Of a stretch of DNA of 64,000 nucleotides, positions 53,063 to 63,400 are shown in pieces. Origin of the DNA: PFL42 sp963789825. GTDB lineage: Bacteria > Chloroflexota > Anaerolineae > Anaerolineales > E44-bin32. The DNA lies in the NCBI GenBank assembly GCA_963789825.1, contig CAWBME010000006.1, positions 992,001-1,056,000 on the forward strand. The letters run 5' to 3'. Positions within the stretch are counted from its first letter, which is position 1. Each line of letters opens with the position of its first letter. The translations under genes were made by a program, and so were the position numbers. The notes below the pieces were generated by a model. That model worked only from the letters and a program-made list of their open reading frames with translations, had not been told where the DNA came from and did not search any database.

Positions 53063-55961
53063 CTACGGTCGCTGGTATTCCTCCGGTTCAGACGGACCTC
53101 CGCGTCGCTTGTGGGCCGCGCCCGCACGCGGGCTCGCCGCCTGGGCTGCATGCGTTGCCAGCCAAGCTTGGACATCGCGAGCGAGCAGGGTTCCATCGCC
53201 GGCCAACTGCAGGCTGCGTTTCGCCCGCCGGCGGGCTGAGGCCTTCTTGCCGCGGTCGAACTCGATCCGGGCGAGGCCGAACTCTGCCTCGGCCTCGGTG
53301 GTCTTCAATCCGGAGCGGGCGGCGAGTTCAAGGCCGGCACGGAAGAGCTCCTCCGCCTGCGCCGCCTGACCCTGGAAGAGCAGGACATTCGCCAGCCCGC
53401 AGCGCGCGGCCGCCTGCAGCCGCGGCTGGCCCGTTTGATCGGCCAAGCGCAGTGCCTCGTGTAGGCGCTGCTCGGCCTGGGCCGTTCGGCCCTGTCGCAG
53501 ATCGAGCCCACCACCGTTGGTCAGCAAGAGGGATAGCGCCTCGGGCTGACCAATCGTGCGCGCCAGCTCGATCCCCTCCTCCAACGTTTCGGCCGCCGCC
53601 GCGTCCTCGCCGAGTTGAATCAGCGTGGCACCCAGGTTGCCCAGCAGCAAACAAATGCGGACCCGGTCGCCGATGCGACGCGCCAGATCGAGTGCCTCCT
53701 CGAAGCGGGCGCGAGCCAGCGGCGCATCGCCCTCGTCACTGGCGAGCGCTCCCAGGTTGACCAGCAGGAACATGCGTTGCTCCCACGACCCGGTCCGCTG
53801 GCTGAGCTCGAGGCTCTCCTCGAAGGCACGCCGCGCCTGGTCATGTTCGCCAGCTTGGGCCGCCACAACCCCGAGATTCATCAGGATCGAAGCCTCGCGC
53901 CGAACGTCCCCGAGGCGACGTGCCAGGTGCAGCGCCTGATCGAGCAGCGACCTGGCCGGCTCGACCTCCCCGCGGACGAGGAAGACCGAAGCCAGGTTGG
54001 CCTGCAGTGCACAGCGCTCGGTCTCCAGGCCCGCTGCCTCAGCCTGGCGCAGGCCGTTCTGGTAGGACGACTTCGGCGGCAGTGGGATCGCCTCGGTTGA
54101 AGGCGACCGCCCCCAGCACCTGAAACATCCGCGCCGCCTGACGTCCGTCGTCCATTTCCAGGGCGAGCATCAGGCCCTCCATGGCGAAGCACTCGGCGTC
54201 GGTGAACGCCGCCAGATGCAGCGCCGCCTGCGCCCTGGCCGCCTGGAGCGCGAGCAGCCGTTCCTGGTCGAAAGCCTCACGCGCCCAGGCTTCGGCCCTG
54301 GTCCAATAGGGCTCGGCCAGCGCCCACGCCCCGGCTTGCTCGACAGGGCCGAACAGCGCCAGGCTCAGGTCGGCGAAATCCTCGGGCGACCCCAGGCGCA
54401 ATGCGGCATCGAGGCCGGCCCGCAGGACGGGCAGATCGCGCTCGAGCTCCGCCGGCGGCGGCTGGCCACGCGTCAGGCGGTCGAGGGTGTGGCTGGCGAG
54501 CCGCTGATAGGCCTGGGGGGCTGTCCCCTGCCCCCGACAGAAGTCATGGATGGCGGGGTGCAGCCGGTAGCGGCCATCACCGACCGCCTCCAGCAGCCCG
54601 GCCAGGACCAGCTGCGCCAGCCCATCGGCAGGCAGGCGCGAGACCGCCAGGGCGGTCGCCTCATCGAAGGTCCCTGGACCCGGCGGCAGCGCGCCCAGGG
54701 CGTGGAAGCCGGCGAGGGTCAACTCGTCGAAGGGGCGCTCGCTCAGTTCGATCGCGGCGAACAAGGACAGCGGAGCGTCCGGCGGAAGCGTCGGCTGCAG
54801 GTCAGAAGGAAGCCGTGACGCTTCGACCCGCAGTCGCTTCTGCGGGTCCGCCAGGTCTTCCAGCACCTTCTGCACCTGCGCCCCCGAACCGAGCGCCGCC
54901 GCCGCCCGCAATCGCCTCCCAACGAGCACCAGCGCCAACGGCAGGCCACCGAGAGATTCCACCAGGCCGCGCGCCTCGCGGCAGATCGGCTTGCGGGAGG
55001 GCGGGGATGAAGTGCAGCAGCAGCTGCAGACCATCGGCGACGGGGAGCTCGGGCACTCGTACCGGAGACACAGCCCCCAGTTCGGTGGCCAGCGACAGAC
55101 TGCGAGTGGTGACCAACTGGGCGCAGGCTGGCCCGGCGACAGCCATCGCCCGCACATGCGCCAGGTCCCACACATCATCCAGCACCAGCAGCATGCGGCG
55201 CCCCCCGATGGCAGAGCGCACGAGTTGGCAGCGCTCCTCGGGGCGAGTGTGGCGCACGACCTCGGCCCAGGGCACACCGAGCACCTCGGCCCACAGGCCG
55301 AGGTTGGCCCCCAAGATCCGGCTGCTGACCGAGCCCTGCCCACAGCACACCCTCCGGGAAGCGCTGCCTGACTGCCACGTCGGTAGCGAGCGCTGCCGCC
55401 AGGGTGGTCTTCCCGCAGCCCGGCAGCCCGTGCAGTGCGATCGAGGAGGGCGCCTCAGCCAGCAGCTGTTGACGCAGGTCGGCAATCAGTTCGTCTCGCC
55501 CGTGTAGGGGATGCAGCGGCAGGGGTGGCGCCATCTGAGGCGGAGCGGGCGCGATCATTGGCGGCGCAGGTGCCTCCCCCGCCGCCTGCAGGCAGCGCCC
55601 CAGCGCTTCGAGCGCGGCCGCATGCTCATGGTCGTAGGTGCTGCACGCCATCCCCAGGCTGTCCATCAGGTATTCCGGCGATCGCCCATCCACATACAGG
55701 CCGGTGAGCAGTGCCGACCAGCGCTCGCTGCTTCAACCCTGGGATCTGGCTGAGCGTATCGAGCGCATGCTGCAGGGCCGTGCGCAGCGCCAGGCCGCGC
55801 CCGACATCGCTCGACGAGAAACCGCCGGCCTGCCGGGCGGCCTCCGCTGCCGGCAGATCGGCCAGCGGTGAGCGGCCGAGCTCGACGCTGTCATGCCAAC
55901 TGCGCAGCGCCTGCCGGAGGTCTTTGCGGGCGAGGGTCGAGGGATCACGGGCGCGGGTCAC
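53063..55961 (-). CDS. STAND (NB-ARC-like) ATPase with TPR array, several frameshifts
   Basis: Corrected length ~965 residues. The N-terminal helical domain (DLRQALRSWHDSVELGRSPLADLPAAEAARQAGG) is followed by NB-ARC: LHGLPGCGKTTLAAALATDVA (P-loop), RRMLLVLDDVWDLAHVRAM (Walker B), AQLVTTRSLSLATELG (sensor) and GLVESLGGLPLALVLVGRRL (GLPLA). A winged-helix segment follows (RYRLHPAIHDFCR). At least eight TPRs fill the C-terminal ~400 residues (REASILMNLGVVAAQAGEHDQARRAFEESLELSQRTGSW and similar). Frame changes occur near 55695, 55340, 54985 and 54060. The GTG at 55961 is a tentative start. STAND proteins are switches for signalling or defence; the ligand is probably bound by the TPRs. Confidence 0.78.
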
Positions 55962-56281
55962 GGGCGGCCTCGGTGAGCAGGATCCTGGCTGAGCGCACGG
56001 GAGGGTATCCGAAATCGGCCCGAATGCCAACTCCCCCGACGCTCGGGGGAGGAGGCAGGCCTGCGGACAGTGCTCCCGGACGGCCAAGCACCCCCCCTTC
56101 CCTGGACGGTCCTGGCGGCTCCGCTGAGCGAGATGGCGTTGGGCGAGCCTGCCGGCGTTCCGCTTCGGCAGAAATCCGGCAGCCTACGAGCAGAATCGCC
56201 GCGGAGTCCAAGCTAGGATCGCAGCGAAAGTGGGACGCACGCGGGAGTGAGCTGGGGCGCAGAGGCGCCCAAGGAGCTGAG

Positions 56282-56638
56282 ATGAGAAGCAAGCCCGGAC
56301 TTGCCTGTCTGCTGGGGTGCGCCGCGCTGCCGGTGTTCCTGATCGTGCTGTCGCTGGTCGCGGCCGGGTGGATGTACTTCACGGTGCCGGTGGAGGCCGG
56401 CCTGGGGCGAGACGGCCTCTCGGTGACCACGGCGATGATCGTCGAGGCGGAGACGGAATTCGAGGCGGTCAACGCCGAGTACACCTGGCTGGCAACCCGG
56501 CGGCCGTCGGAAACCTACCTGACCCAGAGTCTGGTGTTCGATGGGGACCGGGTCTACGACGTCTTCGAGATGCAGATGCCCGACGGCGGGACCTACGATC
56601 TGTACTTCGACATCACGCATGCCTACGGCCAGTGGTGA
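56282..56638 (+). CDS. single-pass membrane protein, unknown function
   Basis: 118 residues; AAGGAG 5 bases before ATG 56282. One N-terminal helix (LLGCAALPVFLIVLSLVAAGWMYFTVPV), then an outside domain of ~80 residues rich in aromatic strands (AVNAEYTWLATRRPSETYLTQSLVFDGDRVYDVFEMQMPDGGTYDLYFDIT). It is followed after 4 bases by the M50 protease gene. No family recognised. The divergent 320-base gap to the STAND gene holds a 9-bp perfect hairpin at 56031-56051 and no gene. Confidence 0.65.
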   Translation: MRSKPGLACLLGCAALPVFLIVLSLVAAGWMYFTVPVEAGLGRDGLSVTTAMIVEAETEFEAVNAEYTWLATRRPSETYLTQSLVFDGDRVYDVFEMQMPDGGTYDLYFDITHAYGQW

Positions 56639-56642
56639 TCCC

Positions 56643-57670
56643 ATGGGCGGGATGGGTCTCTTCGTCCTGTTGCTGGGGATGCTGGTCGGGGTGCACGAGG
56701 CCGGTCACCTGCTGGCTTCCCTGGTGTGCCGCGTGCGAGTGTGCGAAATCGGCCTTGGCTTGCCACCGCGATTGGCACGGCTTGGCACATGGCGGGGCAC
56801 CGCCATCACCCTGAACCTGCTGCCGCTGTGGAGGCTTCATCCTGCCGGCAGGCGAGTTCGACCGGGCGCAGACCGACGGCTTCGCCGCGGCCGTACCCCC
56901 TCGGCGCGCAGCAATCCTGGTCGCCGGGCCAGCGGCGAACATCCTGCTGGCGTACGTGCTGTTCACGTTGGCATTCGCGCTGGGCGCGCCGGGACCGGGT
57001 GCGCCTCGTGGCCGTGGTTCCGGGTTCACCCGCTGCAGACGCCGGGCTGCGCCCCGGCGATGTAGTCCTCTCCGCCAACGGCATCGCCGTCAGGTCCACC
57101 GACAGGCTGCACGCCATCATCGATGCCAATCTCGATCGCACGCTGGACATAGGGATCGAACGAGGGGAGCAGGAGCTGCTCCTGCAGCTCACGCCGCGGT
57201 TGGGCTGGGACCCGGGTGGGCTGGCCGCAGGATTCGAATCGACCGGAGAACTGGTCCGCTACCCGCTGGGCGCCGCCGCGCTTCGTGCCACCCACCCCAT
57301 TGGAGATCTGCTGCAGGTGCTGTTGGGCATTCCGCGCAGAGGCACCTCCGGCGATCCAGGCATGCGGCTGGTCGGCGTTGTCGGCATGAAGCGCGTGAGC
57401 GACCGTGCCCTGGCGAACGCGCTCGACTGGGGGGAACCGTTCCCGGTGCTGTTCGTCGCCGCCTCCCTCAGCCTGGCACTGGGAATCACCAACCTGCTCC
57501 CCCTACCCGGCCTGGATGGCGGCCGGCTGATGCTGCTTGCGCCGGAACTGCTATTTCGGCGACGGATCAGCGATCGAATCGAGCGCCGGCTGAACGCGGC
57601 CGGGGTGTTCAGCCTGCTGGGATTTATGGCCCTCCTGGCCATCCGCGATCTTGCAGGTCCGTTGCATTAG
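56643..57670 (+). CDS. site-2 protease-like M50 zinc metalloprotease with PDZ domain, two frameshifts
   Basis: About 342 residues. The first membrane helix holds the zinc site LLGMLVGVHEAGHLLAS (HExxH). After a frame change near 56835: FILPAGEFDRAQTDGF and AAILVAGPAANILLAYVLFTLAFALG. After another near 56998 comes a PDZ domain (VRLVAVVPGSPAADAGLRPGDVVLSANGIAV), and the third zinc ligand lies in GITNLLPLPGLDGGRLMLL (NxxPxxxLDG). It is an intramembrane protease of RseP/SpoIVFB type; the substrate may be the preceding membrane protein or an anti-sigma factor (inference). Confidence 0.88.
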
Positions 57671-57703
57671 GCAGCAAACCGACACGGAAAGGAGGTGAAC
57701 CTG

Positions 57704-57850
57704 ATGCTGCACACACTGAAGGAAGAGGGTCAGGGCCTGGTCGAGTACGCGTTGATTCTGGTGTTGGTCGCCGTCGTCGTCATCGTCATCCTGGCGCTGC
57801 TCGGCCCTGCGATCGGCAACGTGTTCTCCACCATTCTGAAGTCCATCTGA
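57704..57850 (+). CDS. Flp/Fap-type pilin
   Basis: 48 residues, too short for routine calls. MLHTLKEEGQGLVEYALILVLV... has the prepilin site EEG|QGLVE with Glu at +5 and a hydrophobic helix (LVEYALILVLVAVVVIVILALLG). An exceptionally strong ribosome site AAAGGAGGTGA precedes the ATG by 6 bases, as expected for an abundant structural protein. A hairpin follows the stop. No Tad assembly genes are in the window. Confidence 0.9.
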   Translation: MLHTLKEEGQGLVEYALILVLVAVVVIVILALLGPAIGNVFSTILKSI

Positions 57851-57860
57851 CCCCTCGCCT

Positions 57861-57896
57861 TGGGGGCATGCGGCTGATCGCACCCGCATGCCCCCA
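57861..57896 (+). terminator. hairpin after the Flp pilin gene
   Basis: TGGGGGCATGCGG - 10 bases - CCGCATGCCCCCA, perfect 13-bp stem, 10 bases after the stop. No T run, so it may also stabilise the pilin mRNA 3' end. Confidence 0.65.
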
Positions 57897-57934
57897 CACC
57901 CCCGCCGGGCCTCCAGGGCCCTCGGAGGCCAACG

Positions 57935-58290
57935 GTGAATCCAGGCGAACCCCCCGTCGTGCTGACCGCAGATTGTGCTGGCCAGCGAGACAGGACGCTG
58001 ACTGTGCGCCGGGCGTATGTTCATGCCGGGGCGCTTTCCGTCCCGACGGTGATGATCCCGCTGGCGGTCGCCGCGTGGCGTTGGGGCCCTCCGATGGCGT
58101 TATCGCCGCTCCGGCAAGCCGAGAGCGCCCTCCTCCTCGCCGCGATCTGCCTGGCCGGCAGTTGGCTGCACGAAGCGCTACACCTGCTTGGCTGGAAGCT
58201 GGCGGCGAGCCACGGCTCGGGCTGCGAAGAGCGACACGCGCCCTTCGCCGAGGCTTCTCACCCGCACGGCTGCGCCCCGGCCGCCTGCCT
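57935..58290 (+). pseudogene. truncated zincin-like membrane protein remnant (DUF3267-like)
   Basis: From ATG 57935 the reading frame holds two hydrophobic segments (ALSVPTVMIPLAVAAWRW; SALLLAAICLAGSWL) and SWLHEALHLLGWKLA, an HExxH in a membrane context like DUF3267/M50-related proteins. After this the frame loses protein-like character and runs into the convergent gene. The C-terminal half seems deleted or replaced. Confidence 0.45.
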
Positions 58291-58294
58291 CAGC

Positions 58295-59973
58295 TCACGC
58301 CTTCGGCCGCCCCCCTCGACGCCGCCCGAGCACAAGCATCCCCAGCACCAGCGAAGGCAGCGCCGCGCTACCCGTGCAGGGCAGGCCAGAGCCTCCAGCT
58401 TCCGACGCTTCCCCCTGGGGCGCCTCGACCTGCGCCGCCTCAGCCGTCGCAGACTCGCCGGGTGTGGCGACCCCCACCAGCTGCAGATCATCTACCCACA
58501 AGCTGCCGGTGTTGGCGCCGAACTCGAGGCCGTCGAGGCCGAACCCCATCCCCAGCACAGGCTCAGCGGGATCAAAGGGGCTGCCGGCATCCTCTTCCCA
58601 GGCGGACGCGAGCGAATTCCCCCCAATTCAGGCCGAGGGGCGCCCACGCATCGACGCTTGATGGTGGAGCGCTCTGGTAGGAGATGTAGGTCTCGACCGC
58701 CTCCGGCGTCCCGCCAAAGAGCAGCACGGTGAATGGAACCTCTGACGCCACCGACCGCAGCTGCAGCCGCATGCCAGTGGTTGCACTCCAGTCCTGCGTC
58801 TGCTCATAGAACAACGTACAGGTTGCCCAGGAGCCAGTGGGCACGTCGAAGGACAGCTGCAGCGCGGCCTGCCCCTCTGCCGCAGGATCGCCGACGGGCG
58901 CGCACTCCAGTTGCGTGGGCTGCTCCTCGCCACGGTTCGCTTCCCAGCCGGCCGTGCCTGGCGGCGTGCCGGCCTCGAAGTCATCGATGAGCAGCGCGGT
59001 CGTGGTAGAGATCGGCCGGCGCCTCAACCGCAGGCTGGCTCGTGGCGGGGGCGGCGGACGACGCGGCGGGCACGCCGCCCGCCTGCCAGCGCTGATAGAA
59101 CAGGTTGAGCAGCGGGACGAACTCCTGCGTCGCCTTGCGATCGCCCGCAGCTGACGGATGGTCGTCATCCGCCGAAGACGGGTAGTAGGACGTGTTCCTG
59201 CCCTCCACCCACACGTGCTCGACGGCGCCATCCAGGTAGCGATGGTGGTTGTCTGGGCCGGTCAGCACATTGTAGAAGTCGAACACAGCGACGTTGTTGT
59301 AGGGATACTCGTTCTCCTGCAGCCAGTCCTCGACCAGCCAGGTGTTGAACGCCCGCGCGTTCTCGGCATAGGTCGGGTCCTGCACCGGCGGCGCGGTGAT
59401 GACGACGAAGAGCTTGTCGGGACGGGTGGCGAAGTACTGCAGGATCTAGTTGTACACGTACTTGGCGTGGCCGACGGAGTACTCCTCCCCCGGCGCCGGC
59501 GGGTCGGTTGGGCTGCCACTGAGGTTCGAATTGGGGAAGCACGACTTGAAGAGCACGATCTCGTTCTCGCCGCCCGGGTCGGCCAGCGCCCGAGTGTAGG
59601 CCGGAGTGCTGCTCGCTCTCGCCGTACAGCGCTGCCAGGATCTCCTCCGAGTCGGGCCGCCGAACCACTCCAGCCAGTTGGGGATGTCCGTCCGATCACC
59701 GATGGCCTCCGGCCCCCAGCCGTAGTTGGTGTCGCTGACAAAGTAGTTGTTCTCGCCCAGCGCCTGACCGAGGCCCCCGTGCTCGTCCGCCAGCCAGGCT
59801 TCGCCCGTCGAGTGATGCACGAAGATCAGCTTGACGGGGTGATCCGGGGGCGGAGGATCCTCGACCTGGGCGGCGGGGCAACGGACCGGACCACTGGCGA
59901 TCAGCAACGGCACGAGCAAGGCGATGCCCAGCAGGCTGCGGTTCAGCGTGTTGTATCGGCGTGTGGGTTGCAT
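58295..59973 (-). CDS. secreted SGNH-hydrolase-like protein with CBM11-like domain and LPCTG tail; frameshifts and an in-frame TAG
   Basis: About 555 residues. A signal peptide (SLLGIALLVPLLIASGPVRCPAAQ) precedes a hydrolase-like domain: VKLIFVHHSTGEAWLADEHGGLGQALGENNYFVSDTNYGWG, ENEIVLFKSCFPNSNLSG, and YFATRPDKLFVVITAPPVQDPTYAENARAFNTWL. A TAG (59446-59448) interrupts YVYN-stop-ILQYF in frame. Frame changes lie near 59610, 58985 and 58600. The C-terminal beta-sandwich (LLIDDFEAGTPPGTAGWEANRG ... GSLWVDDLQLVGV) resembles CBM11/CIA30 modules. The tail GLPCTG - hydrophobic helix - RRRGGRPKA has LPxTG-sorting layout with Cys at x. Confidence 0.7.
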
Positions 59974-60475
59974 TGGTTCCTCCCACGGCGGTCGGATTGG
60001 GGTGGTGTGGACAAGCGCGAGCGGTATTGGGGCGAGAGAGTCCTGCGCTTCGGCGGACACCCCTGCCCCGGCCAGGGAGAGTATCGCATGCGATGCGATG
60101 GGCTGCCAGTTCGATGTCGCCTGGCACGACTCCTCGAAGCAGGGCAATCGGGCTGGCGACCTCTCGGCGGTGGGCCTACCTGGCTCTCGGTCAACGCTCC
60201 CCGCACTTCACCTGGCGCCTGGCGGGGTGCCTTGCCGTAGCTCGTCGTTCTGGCTGCCGCCCATACCAGCGGCTTGCGGGCGGCATCCGAGGCTGTTCGA
60301 TGGTGACAACCTGCACTCGAGGAGCGAGCCGGCCGTCAAGGGGATTTCGACTGCACTCGGCACGAACCGGTCGAATAGATTTGCCTGGAATGGACGGAGA
60401 GTGCAACGGGTGTCTGAGCGCGCGCCGGATTGCGGGAGCCGCAACCCTCCCTCCCGCATGCGCCCTGGCGCCTGC
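59974..60475. other. intergenic region without recognisable genes
   Basis: About 500 bases between two minus-strand genes. No supported reading frame, repeat or RNA. It presumably holds the promoter of the hydrolase gene. Confidence 0.5.
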
Positions 60476-63400
60476 CTAGTGCGGATCGATGATCACGTCC
60501 TTCCAACACCCGCCTCGAGCGTACCACTTCGGCTCGCGCCGGATCCAGGGTTTCATGAAGGCGCGGGCGGTATTGTAGACCACCGGTAGGATCATCGCCT
60601 GCTCGCAGATCATGCGATCGGCGCGAGCATACAGCTCGAAGCGGGTCTTCTGATCGAGCAGCCGCGCCGCCTCGGTCACGAGCTTGGCGTATTCTTCGCT
60701 CCACTCCAACGAGCCGTTGCAGGCGAGTGCTCCCCGAGGAAGGTGTCCGGGTCTGGGTAGTCGGCCGTCCAGCAGATGACGAACAGATCGTACTCCCGGG
60801 CACGGATCCGGTCCATGTAGGTGTAGTAGTCCACCCCGCACGTCTCGATCCGGATGCCAAGAGCCTGTTGCCACTGCTCAGTCAGGTTCCTTGCCAGGTC
60901 ATGGTTCTGCTGAGCCATCGAATGGAGCAAGCAGATCGGCGGGAACCCCCGCCCGCCGGGAAATCCGGCTTCGGACAGGAGCCTGCGTGCCTGGTCCGGA
61001 TCGAAGGATAGCCCGATCCCCGGTGAGTGCCCCGGCACGCCGCGGGCGACAAACCCCCCATCCGCAGGGATCGCCGCCTCGCCATAGGTGAGTGCAACGA
61101 CGAGCGATCGGTCCATCCCCAGGCCGAGCGCTTGACGCACGCGGGGATCGTCCAACGGCCGGCGGCGCCAATTCGGCCAGAGGAGAAGGTGCCGAGCCAC
61201 GGCCAGGCGACTTCCTCGCGGGCGTATTGCTGGCGCGCCCGGCTCGACTCCCAGGAAATTCGTTTGGGCGACGTCGATCCGCCCCTGCTCGTAGAGCGAC
61301 ATCGACTGCCCGACGGGGTCCCAGATCTCGTGAGTCCCTTCGCGCAGCCGGACAATCTCCACCTGCTCCACATTGCCACGAACTCGGCCCGGGTAGTCTG
61401 GGCGGAGGCCAAGTACCCAGGGCTCGCCAGAGGCTCGCGCCTCCAGCCTGAAGGGTCCGTTCGAGACGAAGTGCGGCGCCTCCGTCCACTTGTCGCCGTA
61501 GGCCTCGACCACATGGCGGGGGACCGGAAAGGCGGTCGGAAGAGCCAGGAGATGGAGGAAGTACCCGGCAGGCTCCTCGAGCTCGACGACCAGCGTCCAG
61601 TCACCCGCAGCATGGACCCCCAGGTCGTCGCCGGGAGGCTCCGCGCCAGGATCAAAGGCAGCACCACCGTGAATGTTCGTCAGTAAGTGCCAGCTGGGCG
61701 AGTGGGTTCTCGGGTCGAGGACACGCCGCCAGGCGAATTCGAAGTCTTCGGCGGTCACCGCTACTCCATCGCTCCATTTCCAGTCGTCGCGCAAGTGGAA
61801 CAGGTACTTCCTACCACCCTCCAGGATTTCCCATCTCCAGGCTATCTCCGGAAGTAGGGCCATGTCTGGATCGCAATACAGCAGGCCCGAGAACAGCTGC
61901 TCGGCCAGGTGATTGTCCCAGATGTCGGCCGTCAATCCCGGGTCCAGAGTGACCGGATCCACTCCAGCCAGCCTCAGCGGATGCGGCGCCGGCGGCAGTA
62001 CGTGGCCTGCGCGCTCGCCCCGGCGAGGAACCCCCGACGCATCCCTCTCCTCGGAGAAGCCCTCTCGATAGGCGTGGCGCGAGTCGTCGAAACGGAAGCC
62101 GGCGTGGTAGAGCGACCCCAGCTTGAGATGGGTCTGCGCCAGTCGTTCGGAATCCTTGAGTTGTTGCAGGAGTGGGATCGCGACTTCGTAGTTGGCGATC
62201 GCCTCGTCGAAGGCGATGACGGATTGGGCCGCATCACCTGCCTTGAGCAGGTACTCGGCGGCTTTGACCGCCTGGCCCGCCAGGGCATAGTGCCGGCCCA
62301 GCGCCGGCGCCATCAGGTCGATGCGATCGGCATGGACCTGCTCGATCGCGTCGCCCACCCTGGCGTGCAAGCGCGCCGAACGCACACTGCTCAGTTCGTC
62401 AGCGATCGTTTGGGGCATCAACGCGTGGGCGAAAGCGAATCGCTCACCGGTCCCTGTGGCCGTGCGGGGCGCATGGATGAATTGGGCGATCTCCGCTTCA
62501 TCCAAGCAGGTGTCTAGCAGCTCTCGATCCAGATCGCTGGCGACCCGCAAGACGGCAACCTCGAACTCCTGCCCAATGATCGACGCACGACGCAGGCTGT
62601 CCTGTGCCCCGGGAGACAACCGGGAAAATCGCGAAAGGATCGCTGTCCGTAGATTCTGCGGAATCCCCAGCTCCGCCATGGTCTTGCCGCGCTCCCATCG
62701 GCCGGCCTCCAGGTAGAGCTTGCCCTGCGTCACCAGCGCCTTGCAGGCTTCTTCGACAAAGAACGGGTTGCCTCCTGTCTCCTGGTGGATCCCCTCCAAG
62801 AACTGCTCGGTGATCTCGCGCTGGAACATCGCCTCCAGCATTCGCCGCGTTTCTTCGCGCGTGAAGGGCTGCAGCTCGATCCGCGTGACCTGCGCATTGC
62901 GCTCAAGCTCCCTCAAGATGCCGTACAGGCCTGGCGCCTGCACCAACTCCACCGGCCGAAACGTGAGCAGAATGAGCAACCGCAGGTTGGTCACATGCGC
63001 TCGGTGCGCCAGGTGGCGCAGCAGGCACAGCGTTCCGCTGTCGGCCCACTGCAGGTCCTCCACCAGGAGCATCACCGGGGCTTGCTGTGAGAGACATTCA
63101 AAGAGCGACACCACGCTCTCGCACAATCGCTGCAGTTCCGCCTGCGGCTCGTCGGCCGCCGCAGACGGCCGCCAGTTGGCCACGCTCCTCAGCGATGGGC
63201 TCAAGACCGCCAGATCCTGCAGGATGAAGTCCGGCAGCGTCAGGCTGCGGCCGTCGTCGCCCGCCAGCGCCTGGCGGATCGCTTCCCCGATTGGCGCATA
63301 CGGCGCAGCGCCTTCCGCGTAGCACTCCCCGGGCAGCACCGTGCCACCCAGCACCGCCACGTGCGTGGCCAGCTCTTGCGCCAATCGCGTCTTGCCGACG

